Shown: positions 52,230-62,654, counted from the stretch's first letter. The stretch is DNA of 64,000 nucleotides from Acetobacterium sp. KB-1 (GCF_003260995.1 NZ_CP030040.1:1205773-1269772), one strand, 5' to 3'. Translations and numbers: made by a program. Notes: generated by a model not told the origin, from the letters alone.

Positions 52230-55200
52230 ATGAAACATACACAAGAAAAAGGTGCAACAACGATCAAAATCCGTTTGTCCACCAAATTAATGGCTTTCAC
52301 CACTCTGATTCTGGCCGCCGCGGTTCTCACCCTCGGACTGATTGCCATTAATTTAGGCGCAGCGGCTCTGACTAGTGAATCCAGTACCCAGGAAGAGGTC
52401 TTTGCCATCGAAGGTGCCGGCCATATTGGCGCCGTTGCTTCCGGTAATCTGGGAAAACTGGAAGAAATCGCCCTTCGGGCCCGAACGGTTACGATGGACT
52501 GGAACACCCTGGCCACCTCCATTGCCGGAGACGTGGAACGTTTAGGCTATCAGGATATCGCGGTCATGGATCTAAACGGCAACGCTAAATATATTATTGG
52601 CGGTGGCGAATTCAAATCGGAAGGTCAATTCTGGTACGAAGACGGTTTTGCCGGAAAAACATCTATCTCCGACGTAACCATCAGCGAAGTCACCAATGAG
52701 CCGATCGTCGTTGAAGTCGCCCCCATTAAGAATAATGGTCAGGTAGTCGGTCTCCTGGTGGGACGTCGAGATCCCACCTTCATGCAAGATATCACCAATG
52801 CCATGGGTGATGGTGTCAGAAAGTATGGGATGGTGATCAATGAAGATGGCGCCGTTATGGCTCATCCTAATGATCAGCTGATACTGGATCAGACCAATAT
52901 TTTTGATGAAATTGATGCCAATGGCCCTTTGAAAGAATTTGCCCTGGCCATCAAAGAATTGGGCGTGGGCCAAACCGGTAGTATCGCCTATAACTATCTT
53001 GGTGAAACGAAGCTTGCCTACAATGCCCCGATTCCCGGAACCAACTGGACACTCATCGTTATCAAATTTAAAGATGACGTACTGGCCCCGATTAATAACT
53101 TGAGAAACGTCATTCTAATGACCTCCTTGTTGATTCTATTGGTCGGTGGACTGGCCACCTATATTCTGGCCCGAAGCATTTCAAAACCAATTATTTCGTT
53201 AAACCATATGATTAAAGAAATGACCCTGGGACATCTCGGTGTTCGGCTGGATGTAAAATCCAAAGACGAAGTCGGTGAAATGACCACTTCCATGAACAAA
53301 CTGGCTGATGATCTCCAGAATATGGTCATTGGTACCATGGATCAGATATCTAACGGCGACGTTTCGGCAACGATTGAGGTAACTGATCCTGCTGATGAAA
53401 TTTCACCAGCCCTAAAACGGACCATCGAAACCATCCGCGGGCTCATTAAGGAAGCAACCATGCTATCCCTGGCCGCCGTTCAGGGCCAATGGCAAACCCG
53501 GGGCGATGCTGACGCCTTTAACGGCGGATTTAAAGAAATTGTGGAAGGGGTCAATGCGACTCTGGATACGGTCGTTGATAAAATGGTCTGGTACGAAGCC
53601 ATCATCGATGCGGTCCCCTTCCCAGTTCACGTCACCGATAATGATATGAAATGGACCTTTATGAATAAGGCCTTTGAAGACATGATGGTCAACAATAAGG
53701 TCATCACTGACCGTAAAAGCGGCTATGGAATGGATTGTTTTAATGCTGGTGCTGATATCTGCCAGACCGAAGGATGTGGAATCAGGCGACTGGTTGATAA
53801 AGGTCTGGGGGATAGCTATTTTGAATGGTACGGCCGAAATTACAAACAAGATACCGCTTACCTCAAGGATTCTAAAGGCGAAAATGCCGGTTTTGTGGAA
53901 GTTGTCACTGATTTAACGCCGATGATTCGGGTTAGCGACTATACCCAAAATGAGGTCACCCGACTGGGCCACAACCTCACGCGCTTATCCCAGGGTGATC
54001 TGGCCTTTGATATGGACATTGGCGAAGCCGATGAATACACGACTGAAGTTTCTGCCCAGTTCAATGAAATTAGGGACAGTCTGCAAATGGTTCAGACATC
54101 TATCGATAACCTGATTAGCGACGCCAATATGCTGGCTCAGGCTGGCATTGATGGACAATTAAATACTCGGGCAGATAGCAACAAACACCAGGGCGATTTT
54201 GCTAAAATTGTCGACGGTGTTAATGCCACCCTAGATGCTGTGGTGGCACCGGTTCAGGAAGCCTCGACGACGCTTAATGAATTGGCCAAAGGCAATTTAA
54301 AGACGGGAATGGTCGGAAATTACAACGGCGATTATACCCTGATTAAAGATGCCATGAACCAGACCATTGCCTTCTTGAAACGCTATGTAGATGAAATTAC
54401 CAATACCCTGGAAGAAATGGGTCAGGGCAATTTAAATCTCGAAATCACAGCCGAGTATCTGGGCGACTTCCATGCGATTAAATCTGCACTTAATGGAATT
54501 ACCGCCACCCTCAGCGAAACCATGTCAGAAATCAATGAAGCGGCCGGTCAAGTTGAAACCGGTGCTCGCCAGATTTCCGATGGCGGACAGGCGCTCTCCC
54601 AGGGTACCACCGAGCAAGCCAGTGCCATCGAGCAGCTTAACGCCTCCATTGAAGAAGTAGCTGGCGAAACAAAGACCAACGCATTAAACGCAAATGAAGC
54701 CAACGAACGGGCTCAAGAGGTTCGCAATAATGCCGAGGTTGGCAATAATCAAATGAATAAAATGCTTTCCGCTATGGGTGAAATCAATGAGTCCTCCCAT
54801 AACATATCAAAAATTATCAAGGTGATTGACGATATTGCCTTCCAGACTAATATCTTGGCCCTTAATGCCGCTGTTGAAGCGGCCCGGGCCGGCCAACATG
54901 GCAAGGGTTTTGCTGTTGTTGCCGAAGAAGTACGATCTCTAGCAGCCCGCAGCGCCGAAGCCGCCAAGGAAACCACTGGTTTGATCGAAGGCTCCATTGA
55001 GAGCGTGGATGTCGGGACCAAAATTGCCGATGAAACCTCTGAGAGTTTGAAGGAGATTTTAAGTGAAATCGAAAAGGTAACTGGTTTGGTTGGCAACATT
55101 GCCCGGGCCTCCAACGATCAGGCCACTGAAATCGCCCAGATTACCCAGGGCATTGAACAGGTCTCGACTGTTGTTCAAACAAACTCTGCTACTGCTGAAG

Positions 55201-55391
55201 AAAGTGCCGCTGCCAGCGAAGAACTGTCCGGTCAGGCTGAAATGCTCAAGCAGATGGTGGGTGCTTTTAAAATAAAGAAAAAAGGCTCTGTTCATCATGC
55301 TTCTCCCAAGCCCCCGGTTGAGCAGCCGGTGAAGCAGGAAGCACCAACAACCCGGATTGTGTTGGATGATCTGGAGAGCGATAAGTACTAA
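52230..55391 (+). CDS. Methyl-accepting chemotaxis protein with sCache/dCache-like and Cys-PAS domains
   Basis: A 1053-residue receptor, paralogous to the preceding one from the PAS domain onward. It has an N-terminal helix (about 17-40), an extracytoplasmic Cache-type domain (about 45-285) that differs in sequence from the first receptor, second helix and HAMP. The PAS domain (about 453-575) carries [19 protein letters not shown]. The signalling domain (from about 765) has the same tip [20 protein letters not shown]. The C-terminal tail ends [19 protein letters not shown] precedes ATG 52230. The shared cytoplasmic PAS with different outer domains suggests two inputs converging on one redox or ligand signal. 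Confidence 0.92.
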   Translation: MKHTQEKGATTIKIRLSTKLMAFTTLILAAAVLTLGLIAINLGAAALTSESSTQEEVFAIEGAGHIGAVASGNLGKLEEIALRARTVTMDWNTLATSIAGDVERLGYQDIAVMDLNGNAKYIIGGGEFKSEGQFWYEDGFAGKTSISDVTISEVTNEPIVVEVAPIKNNGQVVGLLVGRRDPTFMQDITNAMGDGVRKYGMVINEDGAVMAHPNDQLILDQTNIFDEIDANGPLKEFALAIKELGVGQTGSIAYNYLGETKLAYNAPIPGTNWTLIVIKFKDDVLAPINNLRNVILMTSLLILLVGGLATYILARSISKPIISLNHMIKEMTLGHLGVRLDVKSKDEVGEMTTSMNKLADDLQNMVIGTMDQISNGDVSATIEVTDPADEISPALKRTIETIRGLIKEATMLSLAAVQGQWQTRGDADAFNGGFKEIVEGVNATLDTVVDKMVWYEAIIDAVPFPVHVTDNDMKWTFMNKAFEDMMVNNKVITDRKSGYGMDCFNAGADICQTEGCGIRRLVDKGLGDSYFEWYGRNYKQDTAYLKDSKGENAGFVEVVTDLTPMIRVSDYTQNEVTRLGHNLTRLSQGDLAFDMDIGEADEYTTEVSAQFNEIRDSLQMVQTSIDNLISDANMLAQAGIDGQLNTRADSNKHQGDFAKIVDGVNATLDAVVAPVQEASTTLNELAKGNLKTGMVGNYNGDYTLIKDAMNQTIAFLKRYVDEITNTLEEMGQGNLNLEITAEYLGDFHAIKSALNGITATLSETMSEINEAAGQVETGARQISDGGQALSQGTTEQASAIEQLNASIEEVAGETKTNALNANEANERAQEVRNNAEVGNNQMNKMLSAMGEINESSHNISKIIKVIDDIAFQTNILALNAAVEAARAGQHGKGFAVVAEEVRSLAARSAEAAKETTGLIEGSIESVDVGTKIADETSESLKEILSEIEKVTGLVGNIARASNDQATEIAQITQGIEQVSTVVQTNSATAEESAAASEELSGQAEMLKQMVGAFKIKKKGSVHHASPKPPVEQPVKQEAPTTRIVLDDLESDKY

Positions 55392-55399
55392 CAAATAAA

Positions 55400-55434
55400 A
55401 AAAACAGGCATCCACAACGGAGCCTGTTTTTTTT
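55400..55434. terminator. Intrinsic terminator, convergent genes
   Basis: AAAACAGGC pairs with GCCTGTTTT, with A- and T-runs on both sides, so it can serve both the chemoreceptor (+) and bactofilin-like (-) genes. Confidence 0.85.
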
Positions 55435-55442
55435 ATTGCAAA

Positions 55443-56735
55443 CTAGTTATTCGGGTCTTCGTCATTCAGCTTGATTGCTTCTGTTGACGCTTCTATCGCT
55501 GTCGTACCTTCTTCCATATTGATAACTTCATCAACGATTAAAATCTCTTCATTGCCCTCATTTCGTTCTTCTTTTAGTTTTCTATTGGTGAACAGCACAT
55601 TGTAACAAATAAAGCCGACACCAACAACATACAAGAAGAGATAGACAATAAAATTAATAATTGGGATGTATCCCAAAAGGATTGCTGCTGCTGCAATAAT
55701 TAGGATGGATACAAATGAGCTAAGCAGCGGTTTCATTTTGTCATCAAAAAACCGCATCAATAATTTTGACAAGACCACTGCCGCTATTGGCATCGCCAAA
55801 ATGGCCAGAGCGATGATCCCACAGGTCATTGCAATTCCAAATGGTGCATAAATAACAAAAGACACGATCAGTAACAATGGTGACAAGAAGAAAAAACCTG
55901 CCCCGATTCCCAATGAAGCCAGAATATGTTTTTTTGCCATAACGGTCGTATTGGCATTAAAGTCTTTGGTTAAGAAGCTAATTAAAACCCAGATCACCAG
56001 GATAAACGCCAGCTTAGTAATAATGGATAAAAGAATGGAGCCAACAGATGGTCCCCGTACTTCATTAACCTCTTTACTTGACACCTTTTCCCAATTAACT
56101 TCAGGCACCTTGGCACTTGGGGCTACAATGGCTTTATTGGTACTGCGATTATTGATGGTTCCCGTGATACTTGCTCCGTCATTGATGGTCAGCTGATCGA
56201 CATCTGTTTCTACAAAACCATTGATCGCACCATTAATTGAGACATCACCAGCACCAACCCGGAGATTTCGTCCCACCGTTCCATCGATATTTACATTGGC
56301 AGCGGCCAGAAAGACATCCCGATTAATGTCAGCAGCTTTGCCAATGATCAGATCGGATCCACCAGCAAATACATCCTGCGTCACTTTGCCATTGATAATG
56401 ACCTGATTGGCGGCAGCGTAAAGATTCCCATTAATTTTGCCGTTAACGGTTACCGTATTCGCTGCTGCAAAAACATCACCGTTATACTCCCCATCAAGGG
56501 TGATGGCGTTTCCGGCAAAAAAGGTAGTGGTATCAAATACCGAATTGGCAGTGATATTTGACCCGGTGAAGGCAAATTTCGTATTGGCCACTGAAGGCCC
56601 TTCGATGTTGATATTTCCTGACGAATCATGGTAGCTGTTGTTGAGATCGCTATTGGTTGCCCCGAATGCCGAGGTGACCGTGAGAAGCAATACCATCACC
56701 ATCATTAAAACCGATACACTTAATTTTTTTAACAT
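55443..56735 (-). CDS. Exported bactofilin-like repeat protein with membrane domain
   Basis: A 430-residue protein with a signal peptide (VLLLTVTSAFGA), then about 170 residues of short beta-helix repeats of bactofilin/polymer-forming type (GDVFAAANTVTVNGKINGN, LYAAANQVIINGKVTQD, VFLAAANVNIDGTVGRN). A linker, four membrane helices (about 240-380) and an acidic cytoplasmic tail follow. Bactofilins are normally cytoplasmic scaffolds; here the beta-helix is outside the membrane. It lies downstream of an ECF sigma factor and its membrane partner (32-nt gap) and is probably their target. Function in surface or envelope stress is inferred. Confidence 0.8.
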   Translation of the reverse strand: MLKKLSVSVLMMVMVLLLTVTSAFGATNSDLNNSYHDSSGNINIEGPSVANTKFAFTGSNITANSVFDTTTFFAGNAITLDGEYNGDVFAAANTVTVNGKINGNLYAAANQVIINGKVTQDVFAGGSDLIIGKAADINRDVFLAAANVNIDGTVGRNLRVGAGDVSINGAINGFVETDVDQLTINDGASITGTINNRSTNKAIVAPSAKVPEVNWEKVSSKEVNEVRGPSVGSILLSIITKLAFILVIWVLISFLTKDFNANTTVMAKKHILASLGIGAGFFFLSPLLLIVSFVIYAPFGIAMTCGIIALAILAMPIAAVVLSKLLMRFFDDKMKPLLSSFVSILIIAAAAILLGYIPIINFIVYLFLYVVGVGFICYNVLFTNRKLKEERNEGNEEILIVDEVINMEEGTTAIEASTEAIKLNDEDPNN

Positions 56736-56767
56736 TTTCTTTCTCCTTCATTTTTTTATTACTTAAC

Positions 56768-57154
56768 CTAACAGAAGCGATTCTCATTTTTAAAATGATT
56801 AATCATCACGCCTATTCCGACACAAACAACCGCAGAAACGATAAACGATATTACGTTGAGATTATTTTGGAGTTGTTGGGAACAACGAATGACAATGCCG
56901 GTAAAAACCGTTATAAAGGGCGAATCACCCGTTTGAGCAAAGACGATAAAGCGCATCACCATCACTGAAAAAGCAATGGAAAAAATATAAAACAAGGCAA
57001 ATAGATCTGAATTTTCAGCTTTTTCAATGCTAACCTGGTTGATCCGACTCATAATTTCCAGTTTTCTGCTGGTAAAAGGAATGGCTTTGCCATAATTTTT
57101 AACGGCTGTTTTATTAAATCCCAGATTGAACATCATTTTATCGAGTTCACTCAT
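56768..57154 (-). CDS. Putative membrane anti-sigma partner
   Basis: A 128-residue protein with two membrane helices (about 51-68 and 98-118) and a cytoplasmic N-terminal 45 residues with helical character. It starts 2 nt after the ECF sigma gene, the standard place for an anti-sigma factor. The HxxxCxxC zinc motif of the ZAS class is absent, so assignment rests on position and topology only. Confidence 0.6.
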   Translation of the reverse strand: MSELDKMMFNLGFNKTAVKNYGKAIPFTSRKLEIMSRINQVSIEKAENSDLFALFYIFSIAFSVMVMRFIVFAQTGDSPFITVFTGIVIRCSQQLQNNLNVISFIVSAVVCVGIGVMINHFKNENRFC

Positions 57155-57156
57155 TG

Positions 57157-57717
57157 TTACATCTCTCCTTTGTATAAGTTTCTAAGTTTTTTACCGGCCC
57201 GGTTCAGCCGGGAAGATAGGGTTCCCATGGGGATATTTAAAAATGCGCAGATTTTTTTATAATCCCAATCATAATAATACCGCAGGATCACCGCCGCTTT
57301 TAACGCATGCGGTAATTGATCCAGAGATTTTTGCATCTCCCCAAAATCCAGGGAATCGATGTTATCATAACTCAGGGCCTCATCAGTAAATAAGCTTTCA
57401 CCATTTTCCTGATCGTCCAGATAAACCATGGTCTTATTTTTTCGTAATAGAGTAAAAGCTTCGTTATGAACGATTTTCAGAAACCAGTTTTTAAAACTGC
57501 TCTCTAGCCGATACTGCCTGATTTTAGTAAACGCTTTTAAAAAACTTTCTGCAACCACATCCTGTGCATCAAATTCGTTTTTAAGCAGAGAATAGGCATA
57601 GACATAGGCATATCGCTCATATCGCTCGACAATGGGCTCAAAATAACCGGAATTACCGGTTACTAAATACTTTTTAATCAGCGCATCATCAGCTTCCCCT
57701 TCTTTTCTTCCCTTCAA
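57157..57717 (-). CDS. ECF-type RNA polymerase sigma factor
   Basis: A 186-residue sigma-70-family factor. Region 2 is YAYVYAYSLLKNEFDAQDVV plus ESFLKAFTKI (about 30-95). Region 4 is LDQLPHALKAAVILRYYYDW plus MGTLSSRLNRAGKKLR (about 130-182). Region 3 is absent, as in ECF factors. It is probably held by the membrane protein encoded 2 nt downstream and drives the bactofilin-like gene, forming an envelope-stress unit. The start is followed by a basic KGRKEGE stretch. The inducing signal is unknown. Confidence 0.88.
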   Translation of the reverse strand: MKGRKEGEADDALIKKYLVTGNSGYFEPIVERYERYAYVYAYSLLKNEFDAQDVVAESFLKAFTKIRQYRLESSFKNWFLKIVHNEAFTLLRKNKTMVYLDDQENGESLFTDEALSYDNIDSLDFGEMQKSLDQLPHALKAAVILRYYYDWDYKKICAFLNIPMGTLSSRLNRAGKKLRNLYKGEM

Positions 57718-57803
57718 TAATTATCACCTCAATTTTTTCTGCCTATCTATATAACGGATGAAGCCCACGTTTTCTTCCCAAAAATAATTATTTTTTTAAT
57801 TTT

Positions 57804-57833
57804 TAAAGCCAAAGTAAAAAAACTTTACTTTGG
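57804..57833 (-). terminator. Intrinsic terminator of P-type ATPase gene
   Basis: GCCAAAGTAAA pairs with TTTACTTTGGC; the minus strand continues TTTAAAAATT. Confidence 0.65.
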
Positions 57834-57854
57834 CCTCTTATCAGTAAGCTATCA

Positions 57855-60503
57855 TTAAATCTTATGCTGCTTTTTTCTTTGAAAGAATTTTACCACTTCA
57901 ACAATTGGGATCACGAGCACTGCCAGACCCATGGCGGCAAAGTATTCGGTCAGACTAATTGCTTCGAATTCAAATGCAGCAGCGATGGGTGGGATGAAGA
58001 TAACCGCTGTTGTCAGAACGAGCGATACCACCATGGCCAGGAACAAAAATTTATTCTGACGTTTCATTTTAAAAATTGATTGACGTCGGCTACGCATATT
58101 CAGAGAATGGAACATTTCTGCCATTGACAAGGTTAAAAACGCCATCGTGATACCATCGGCACTTTCGGCAATTTCCCAGACCCCAGCTTCTAAGTAGTGT
58201 CCCACAAAATAGGCGGCGACGGTAACCAGTGCAACCATCGCACCCTGCCAGATCACATCCACGCCCAGGCCACGGGAAAAAATACCCTCCTGCGATTCTC
58301 TGGGTGGGTTTTTCATGGTGTCTGCTTCTTCACCTTCCATGCCCAGAGCAATGGCTGGAAAGGTGTCCGTAATCAGATTAATCCAGAGCAAATGAACTGG
58401 TTTTAAGATTGTAAATCCCAACAGGGTGGCGACAAAAATAGCAATCACTTCGGACAAATTTGATGACAGTAAGAATTGGATGGCTTTGCGGATATTGTCG
58501 TAAATACGGCGACCTTCCTCCACTGCATTGACAATTGTGGCGAAATTATCATCAGCCAGTACCATATCAGCGACATTTTTCGTCACATCAGTGCCAGTAA
58601 TCCCCATCCCCACACCAATGTCGGCGGTTTTAATCGATGGTGCATCGTTAACGCCATCGCCAGTCATGGCCACAATCATCCCCTGATTTTGCCAGGCTTT
58701 GACAATCCGCACCTTATGTTCCGGCTGTACCCGGGCATACACAGAGTAGTTACCAATATCTTTTTTTAGCTGGTCCTCACTGATCTCATCCAATTGGGCA
58801 CCGGTGATGGCTTCCTTGGGATCAACAATAATCCCCAGTTGGATAGCAATAGCAACGGCCGTATCGCGATGATCACCTGTGATCATCACTGGACGAATAC
58901 CTGCCGACTTGCACTGAGCAATCGCATCTTTGACTTCAGGTCGAACAGGATCGATCATACCAGTTAAACCGGCAAAGCACAAATCATGTTCCAGATAATC
59001 CGGTGACTGATCTTCCGGCATAGTATCCCAGACACGAAAAGCAGCAGCAAGCACCCGGAGTGCCTGATCTGCTAAGTGTTTATTGGCCTGTTTGATTTCT
59101 TGACGGATATCATCAGTAATGGGTCGCTGAACATTGCCATCCCAGTAGGCGGTGCAGCGGGAAATCAGCACATCCGGAGCGCCTTTAACATACTGAGTAA
59201 AAGTACTATCTTCCATTTTGTGAAGCGTACTCATCAGTTTTCGGCCAGAGTCAAAGGGTGCTTCTCCGACTCGAGGGGTCTTTATTTCCAGGTCGCCCTT
59301 TTTCAACCCCAGCGAAAAACCGTAATTGACCAGAGCGGCTTCAGTGGGCTCTCCTTCAGCTTTATTCTCTTCATTTAAATAGGCATCATTACAGAGGGTC
59401 ATGGTTTTACCCAAAAGTTGCTCATCAAAACCGAAATGATCCACCACGGTCATTTTATTCTGGGTCAGGGTTCCGGTTTTATCGGAGCAAATCACCTGAG
59501 TACAACCCAAGGTTTCAACAGCGGTTAGTTTCCTGATCACCGCTTTTTCTTTGGCCATATTGGTTACACCAAGGGAAAGTACAATGGTGACCACCGCCGC
59601 CAGACCTTCGGGAATGGCAGCAACTGCCATGGATACCGCCACCATAAAGGTATTAAGAACGCCAATACCGGTAATTCCTTCGCCCAGATACAACCGCACC
59701 AGACTCAGAGCAAAGATAAAAATACAAATGCCCAATACCAACCAGCTTAGCACCTTGCTTAACTGGTTAAGCTTAAGTTGAAGCGGCGTAGCATGTTCTT
59801 TGGCCTGGGTAATGGCTTCGGCGATCTTCCCCATTTCGGTTTTCATTCCAGTCGCGACAACCGTTGCTGAACCACGACCATAAACCACAGCACTACCCAT
59901 ATAAACCATGTTTTTTCGGTCCCCCAGCGAAATATCTTTTTGATCTCCCAGATTAAGGGCCGTAATCACCTTCCCAACCGGGACACTTTCACCGGTCAGG
60001 GCAGCTTCTTCTATTTTTAGACTGGCACTTTCTAGCAGTCTGGCATCCGCCGGCACTGAATCTCCGGCTTCTAACAGAATCACATCGCCGACTACCAGGT
60101 CTTCGGTTTTAATTTCCTGGATTTTGCCATCTCTGATCACCCGTGAGGTGGCCGCGGAAATCGCCTGAAGGGCTTCGATGGCTTTTTCTGCCTTACTTTC
60201 CTGATAAACACCGAGTATCGAATTGATTAGCACCACTGCCATAATGATAATCACATCGCCAAAGGATTCTCCTGAATAAGCGGCAGTGATCCCCGAAATA
60301 ATGGCGGCCGCAATCAGGATCACAATCATCGGATCTTTTAATTGATTAAAGAGCCGTTTCGCCAATGAATCCTTCTTCGCCTCGTCTAACTTGTTTTTCC
60401 CATTCTTAACGAGTCTTTCTCCGGCTTCGGTCTCAGAAAGCCCCTCTCTTCCGGAGTTTAACTCCTTTAGCACTTCTTCTGAAGTTTGTAAATACGTCTT
60501 CAT
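57855..60503 (-). CDS. P2-type Ca2+/Mn2+-transporting ATPase
   Basis: An 882-residue P-type ATPase with an N-terminal cation_ATPase_N domain, ten helices in P2A order, actuator TGES (ALTGESVPVG), phosphorylation site DKTGTLT (Asp about 340), nucleotide-binding KGAPD and hinge TGDGVNDAPS. Transport-site motifs PEGLAA in helix 4 and NLITDTFPAIALG in helix 6 are of the SERCA/PMCA type. The gene is controlled by a yybP-ykoY riboswitch, which senses Mn2+, so Mn2+ export is the most probable in vivo role; Ca2+ remains possible. GAGGGGG precedes ATG 60503. Confidence 0.92.
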   Translation of the reverse strand: MKTYLQTSEEVLKELNSGREGLSETEAGERLVKNGKNKLDEAKKDSLAKRLFNQLKDPMIVILIAAAIISGITAAYSGESFGDVIIIMAVVLINSILGVYQESKAEKAIEALQAISAATSRVIRDGKIQEIKTEDLVVGDVILLEAGDSVPADARLLESASLKIEEAALTGESVPVGKVITALNLGDQKDISLGDRKNMVYMGSAVVYGRGSATVVATGMKTEMGKIAEAITQAKEHATPLQLKLNQLSKVLSWLVLGICIFIFALSLVRLYLGEGITGIGVLNTFMVAVSMAVAAIPEGLAAVVTIVLSLGVTNMAKEKAVIRKLTAVETLGCTQVICSDKTGTLTQNKMTVVDHFGFDEQLLGKTMTLCNDAYLNEENKAEGEPTEAALVNYGFSLGLKKGDLEIKTPRVGEAPFDSGRKLMSTLHKMEDSTFTQYVKGAPDVLISRCTAYWDGNVQRPITDDIRQEIKQANKHLADQALRVLAAAFRVWDTMPEDQSPDYLEHDLCFAGLTGMIDPVRPEVKDAIAQCKSAGIRPVMITGDHRDTAVAIAIQLGIIVDPKEAITGAQLDEISEDQLKKDIGNYSVYARVQPEHKVRIVKAWQNQGMIVAMTGDGVNDAPSIKTADIGVGMGITGTDVTKNVADMVLADDNFATIVNAVEEGRRIYDNIRKAIQFLLSSNLSEVIAIFVATLLGFTILKPVHLLWINLITDTFPAIALGMEGEEADTMKNPPRESQEGIFSRGLGVDVIWQGAMVALVTVAAYFVGHYLEAGVWEIAESADGITMAFLTLSMAEMFHSLNMRSRRQSIFKMKRQNKFLFLAMVVSLVLTTAVIFIPPIAAAFEFEAISLTEYFAAMGLAVLVIPIVEVVKFFQRKKQHKI

Positions 60504-60533
60504 TCAATCCCCCTCAAAGTTTAATTTTTACAT

Positions 60534-60678
60534 AAAAAAAGCCAGATGCATCTACACCTGGAAAAATAACCCAAGCACAGAAAACTGTACATGAGTCTCA
60601 CTCATTAAGATAAGCCAGGTATTTACTACCATGCATGTTGACTTATCACGCAAATTGCGCAAATTACTCCCTCATAAC
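60534..60678 (-). ncRNA. Manganese riboswitch (yybP-ykoY motif)
   Basis: On the minus strand the conserved elements are GAGGGAGTA near the 5' end, GTCAACATGCATGG in the middle, and AATGAGTGAGACTCAT near the 3' end. A terminator stem (CCAGGTGT with GCATCTGG, T7) follows. The arrangement is that of a transcriptional Mn2+ ON switch for an exporter gene. The aptamer halves match my memory of the consensus well but were not aligned by software. Confidence 0.82.
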
Positions 60679-60684
60679 TTTTTC

Positions 60685-60713
60685 ATTGTATCCTGGCGTA
60701 TTATCTTTGTCAA
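60685..60713 (-). promoter_or_regulatory. Promoter of Mn2+ riboswitch/ATPase transcript
   Basis: Minus-strand TTGACA, 17-bp spacer, TACAAT. Confidence 0.85.
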
Positions 60714-60735
60714 GATAATACACCAGGATTTTTTT
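60690..60735. repeat. 18-bp inverted repeat containing the -35 element
   Basis: ATCCTGGCGTATTATCTT (60690-60707) pairs with 60712-60729 with one mismatch around a 4-nt loop; the TTGACA is at the centre. T6 follows on the plus strand. It could be an operator, or a terminator for plus-strand transcripts. Confidence 0.7.
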
Positions 60736-60749
60736 GTTGTGAATTTCTG

Positions 60750-62654
60750 TCAATTGTTTTCCAGATAGGGTTGTGTCGTGGTACCTGGTGCCTCCGACCC
60801 GGCTGGTCGTAACTGAATCTCAATGGCCTCCAGGCGGTAACCAAATCCTGCGGTGCCAGCTTCCTTGTCATTTTTTGCCCAATCCATCCAGCCTACATTT
60901 TCGGCATGAACCCGATAATATACATCAAACAAATTGGCATCACGACCCGTTAACCTGACCTTAATTGCTTCTAGCCGCAGCGATTCGCCGGAAGTTCCGC
61001 TCATATTGCCATTGCTCTGATAATCCTGCCAGCCCAGGTTTTCCACATGGGTACAGTATTCAATCCCCAGATCATAGCCACTGCTATCTGTCTTGATCTC
61101 GATTCCCTCCAGCCGCAAGGATTGGGCGGATGTGCCGCTAATTCCGCCGTTACTTTGCCAATTCTGCCAGCCTACATTTTGAACATGGGTACGATAAACA
61201 CAATTAGCATAGCTGTCCCGACTTTGAGTAAAGGCCTTAATACAAACATTACTGTCTGCTTTTTTTGACGTGTCATACCAACCGCCAGTTCCGGTATTAC
61301 TGGTAAAACTTTCTCCAGGATTCGCGCTGGCTGCACTACTATAGTTTTCAAAACGACTTTCTACGGGTACTGACTCACTGGTTCCCGGGGTTCTAAATTT
61401 GATCACCACGGCAAACTTCTGTCCAGCCACCAACCCCACTGGATTATCCAAATCAATGGTATAATACCCTCCCTGCACGAAGGTTTCCGTCTGGGTGGTT
61501 CGCAAAGTCCCACTGGATGGCTGGTTATCGTTCACATCAGTATAAATCTTGATCTCTGCGGTTGTCCCGGGTGTTAACGCATAGGTGCTCACAGCGGTCA
61601 GATTATCACTGGCAGCTGCCGTAAAGATATTGGCGCCCCAAGCCGTTTGATCATCATCTGAATAACCCATAGCTGAAATGTTACCCAATGGATCATACTG
61701 ATAAATCTGGCTGTAATTATCGGTTGCCTGAGCATTATGAAAGGCTGTCACATTGCTGCCGGCATAGGTGTCATAATAAGACAAGTAGAAATAGCCACCA
61801 TCACCCCAGTCCTCTCCCCAGCTATTGCGGATAATCCAGGCGCCATCACCTTTAGGTGTTTTACTAAAATTATCGCGGCTGTAATTGTCATCCCAGCCAA
61901 CAATCACTACATCATGATCGGATTCTTCCTCGCCATCGTAGTAAAAAGAGGCGTTTTCACTGTTGTAGTATTCTTCACTATCCAATTGGCCATAGTGTAA
62001 CGAGGTATAAAGTGCCCCTCCATCAATCAGGGCCTGCTTGATCACTGATGGTAATTTTGGGATCGAGACTACTTCCTGGATATGATAAATTGGCGATAGT
62101 CCCGTTTTTTTCGGGGTATCATAAGGGTCACTGCTCTCACTGACCGGACCACTCCAACGCGCCAGATAAGCAGTCGCCATGGTATAATTTCCACCTTCAT
62201 CAGCGGTTCCGTCAAAACCGCTATTCCACATCAGATTGTTTTCTGAAAAATCCACTGTGGTATCTTTCTTTAAATAGGATTCCAGGGAAGCCAGACTGGC
62301 AAACGCCCAGCAGCTGCCATAATCGCCCTGATCACGAACCGCTGTGATACGACCAGTGTCACGGAGATCAAAGGCGGCTGGGAGGGTGGCCGATGGGGTT
62401 ATTGTGGCCTCATCAACTGTTCCTTCATAGCGTTCCAGCGGTGGTGGGATATGTCCCCGAGAATGGCCATCAAAGGTGGAAGTGTTAAGCGTTCCCGACT
62501 TGACCTCTTCCTGGTATTGGACAAAACCCGGATTTAAGGGCGCCACTGTTGGCTCAGTGGTTTCTTCCAAAGCCCAGACCCCGCTTGGGATTAAAACAGT
62601 CAACATTAGGCTTACTAGTAACAATGACAGTGATCGCTTGAAATTTCTTTTCAT
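60750..62654 (-). CDS. Secreted papain-family (C1) protease with ChW repeats
   Basis: A 634-residue exported protein. After the signal peptide (about 1-29) comes a pro-region. The C1 catalytic domain (about 95-300) has Cys in QGDYGSCWAFASL, His in ESDHDVVIVGWDD and Asn in IIRNSWGEDWGDGGYF. A lectin-like beta domain follows (about 310-470). Three C-terminal ChW repeats (THVQNVGWQNWQSNGG, THVENLGWQDYQSNG, VHAENVGWMDWAKND) are of the clostridial hydrophobic-W type, implicated in cell-surface attachment. It probably acts at the cell surface on peptides or host/partner proteins. Confidence 0.93.
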   Translation of the reverse strand: MKRNFKRSLSLLLVSLMLTVLIPSGVWALEETTEPTVAPLNPGFVQYQEEVKSGTLNTSTFDGHSRGHIPPPLERYEGTVDEATITPSATLPAAFDLRDTGRITAVRDQGDYGSCWAFASLASLESYLKKDTTVDFSENNLMWNSGFDGTADEGGNYTMATAYLARWSGPVSESSDPYDTPKKTGLSPIYHIQEVVSIPKLPSVIKQALIDGGALYTSLHYGQLDSEEYYNSENASFYYDGEEESDHDVVIVGWDDNYSRDNFSKTPKGDGAWIIRNSWGEDWGDGGYFYLSYYDTYAGSNVTAFHNAQATDNYSQIYQYDPLGNISAMGYSDDDQTAWGANIFTAAASDNLTAVSTYALTPGTTAEIKIYTDVNDNQPSSGTLRTTQTETFVQGGYYTIDLDNPVGLVAGQKFAVVIKFRTPGTSESVPVESRFENYSSAASANPGESFTSNTGTGGWYDTSKKADSNVCIKAFTQSRDSYANCVYRTHVQNVGWQNWQSNGGISGTSAQSLRLEGIEIKTDSSGYDLGIEYCTHVENLGWQDYQSNGNMSGTSGESLRLEAIKVRLTGRDANLFDVYYRVHAENVGWMDWAKNDKEAGTAGFGYRLEAIEIQLRPAGSEAPGTTTQPYLENN

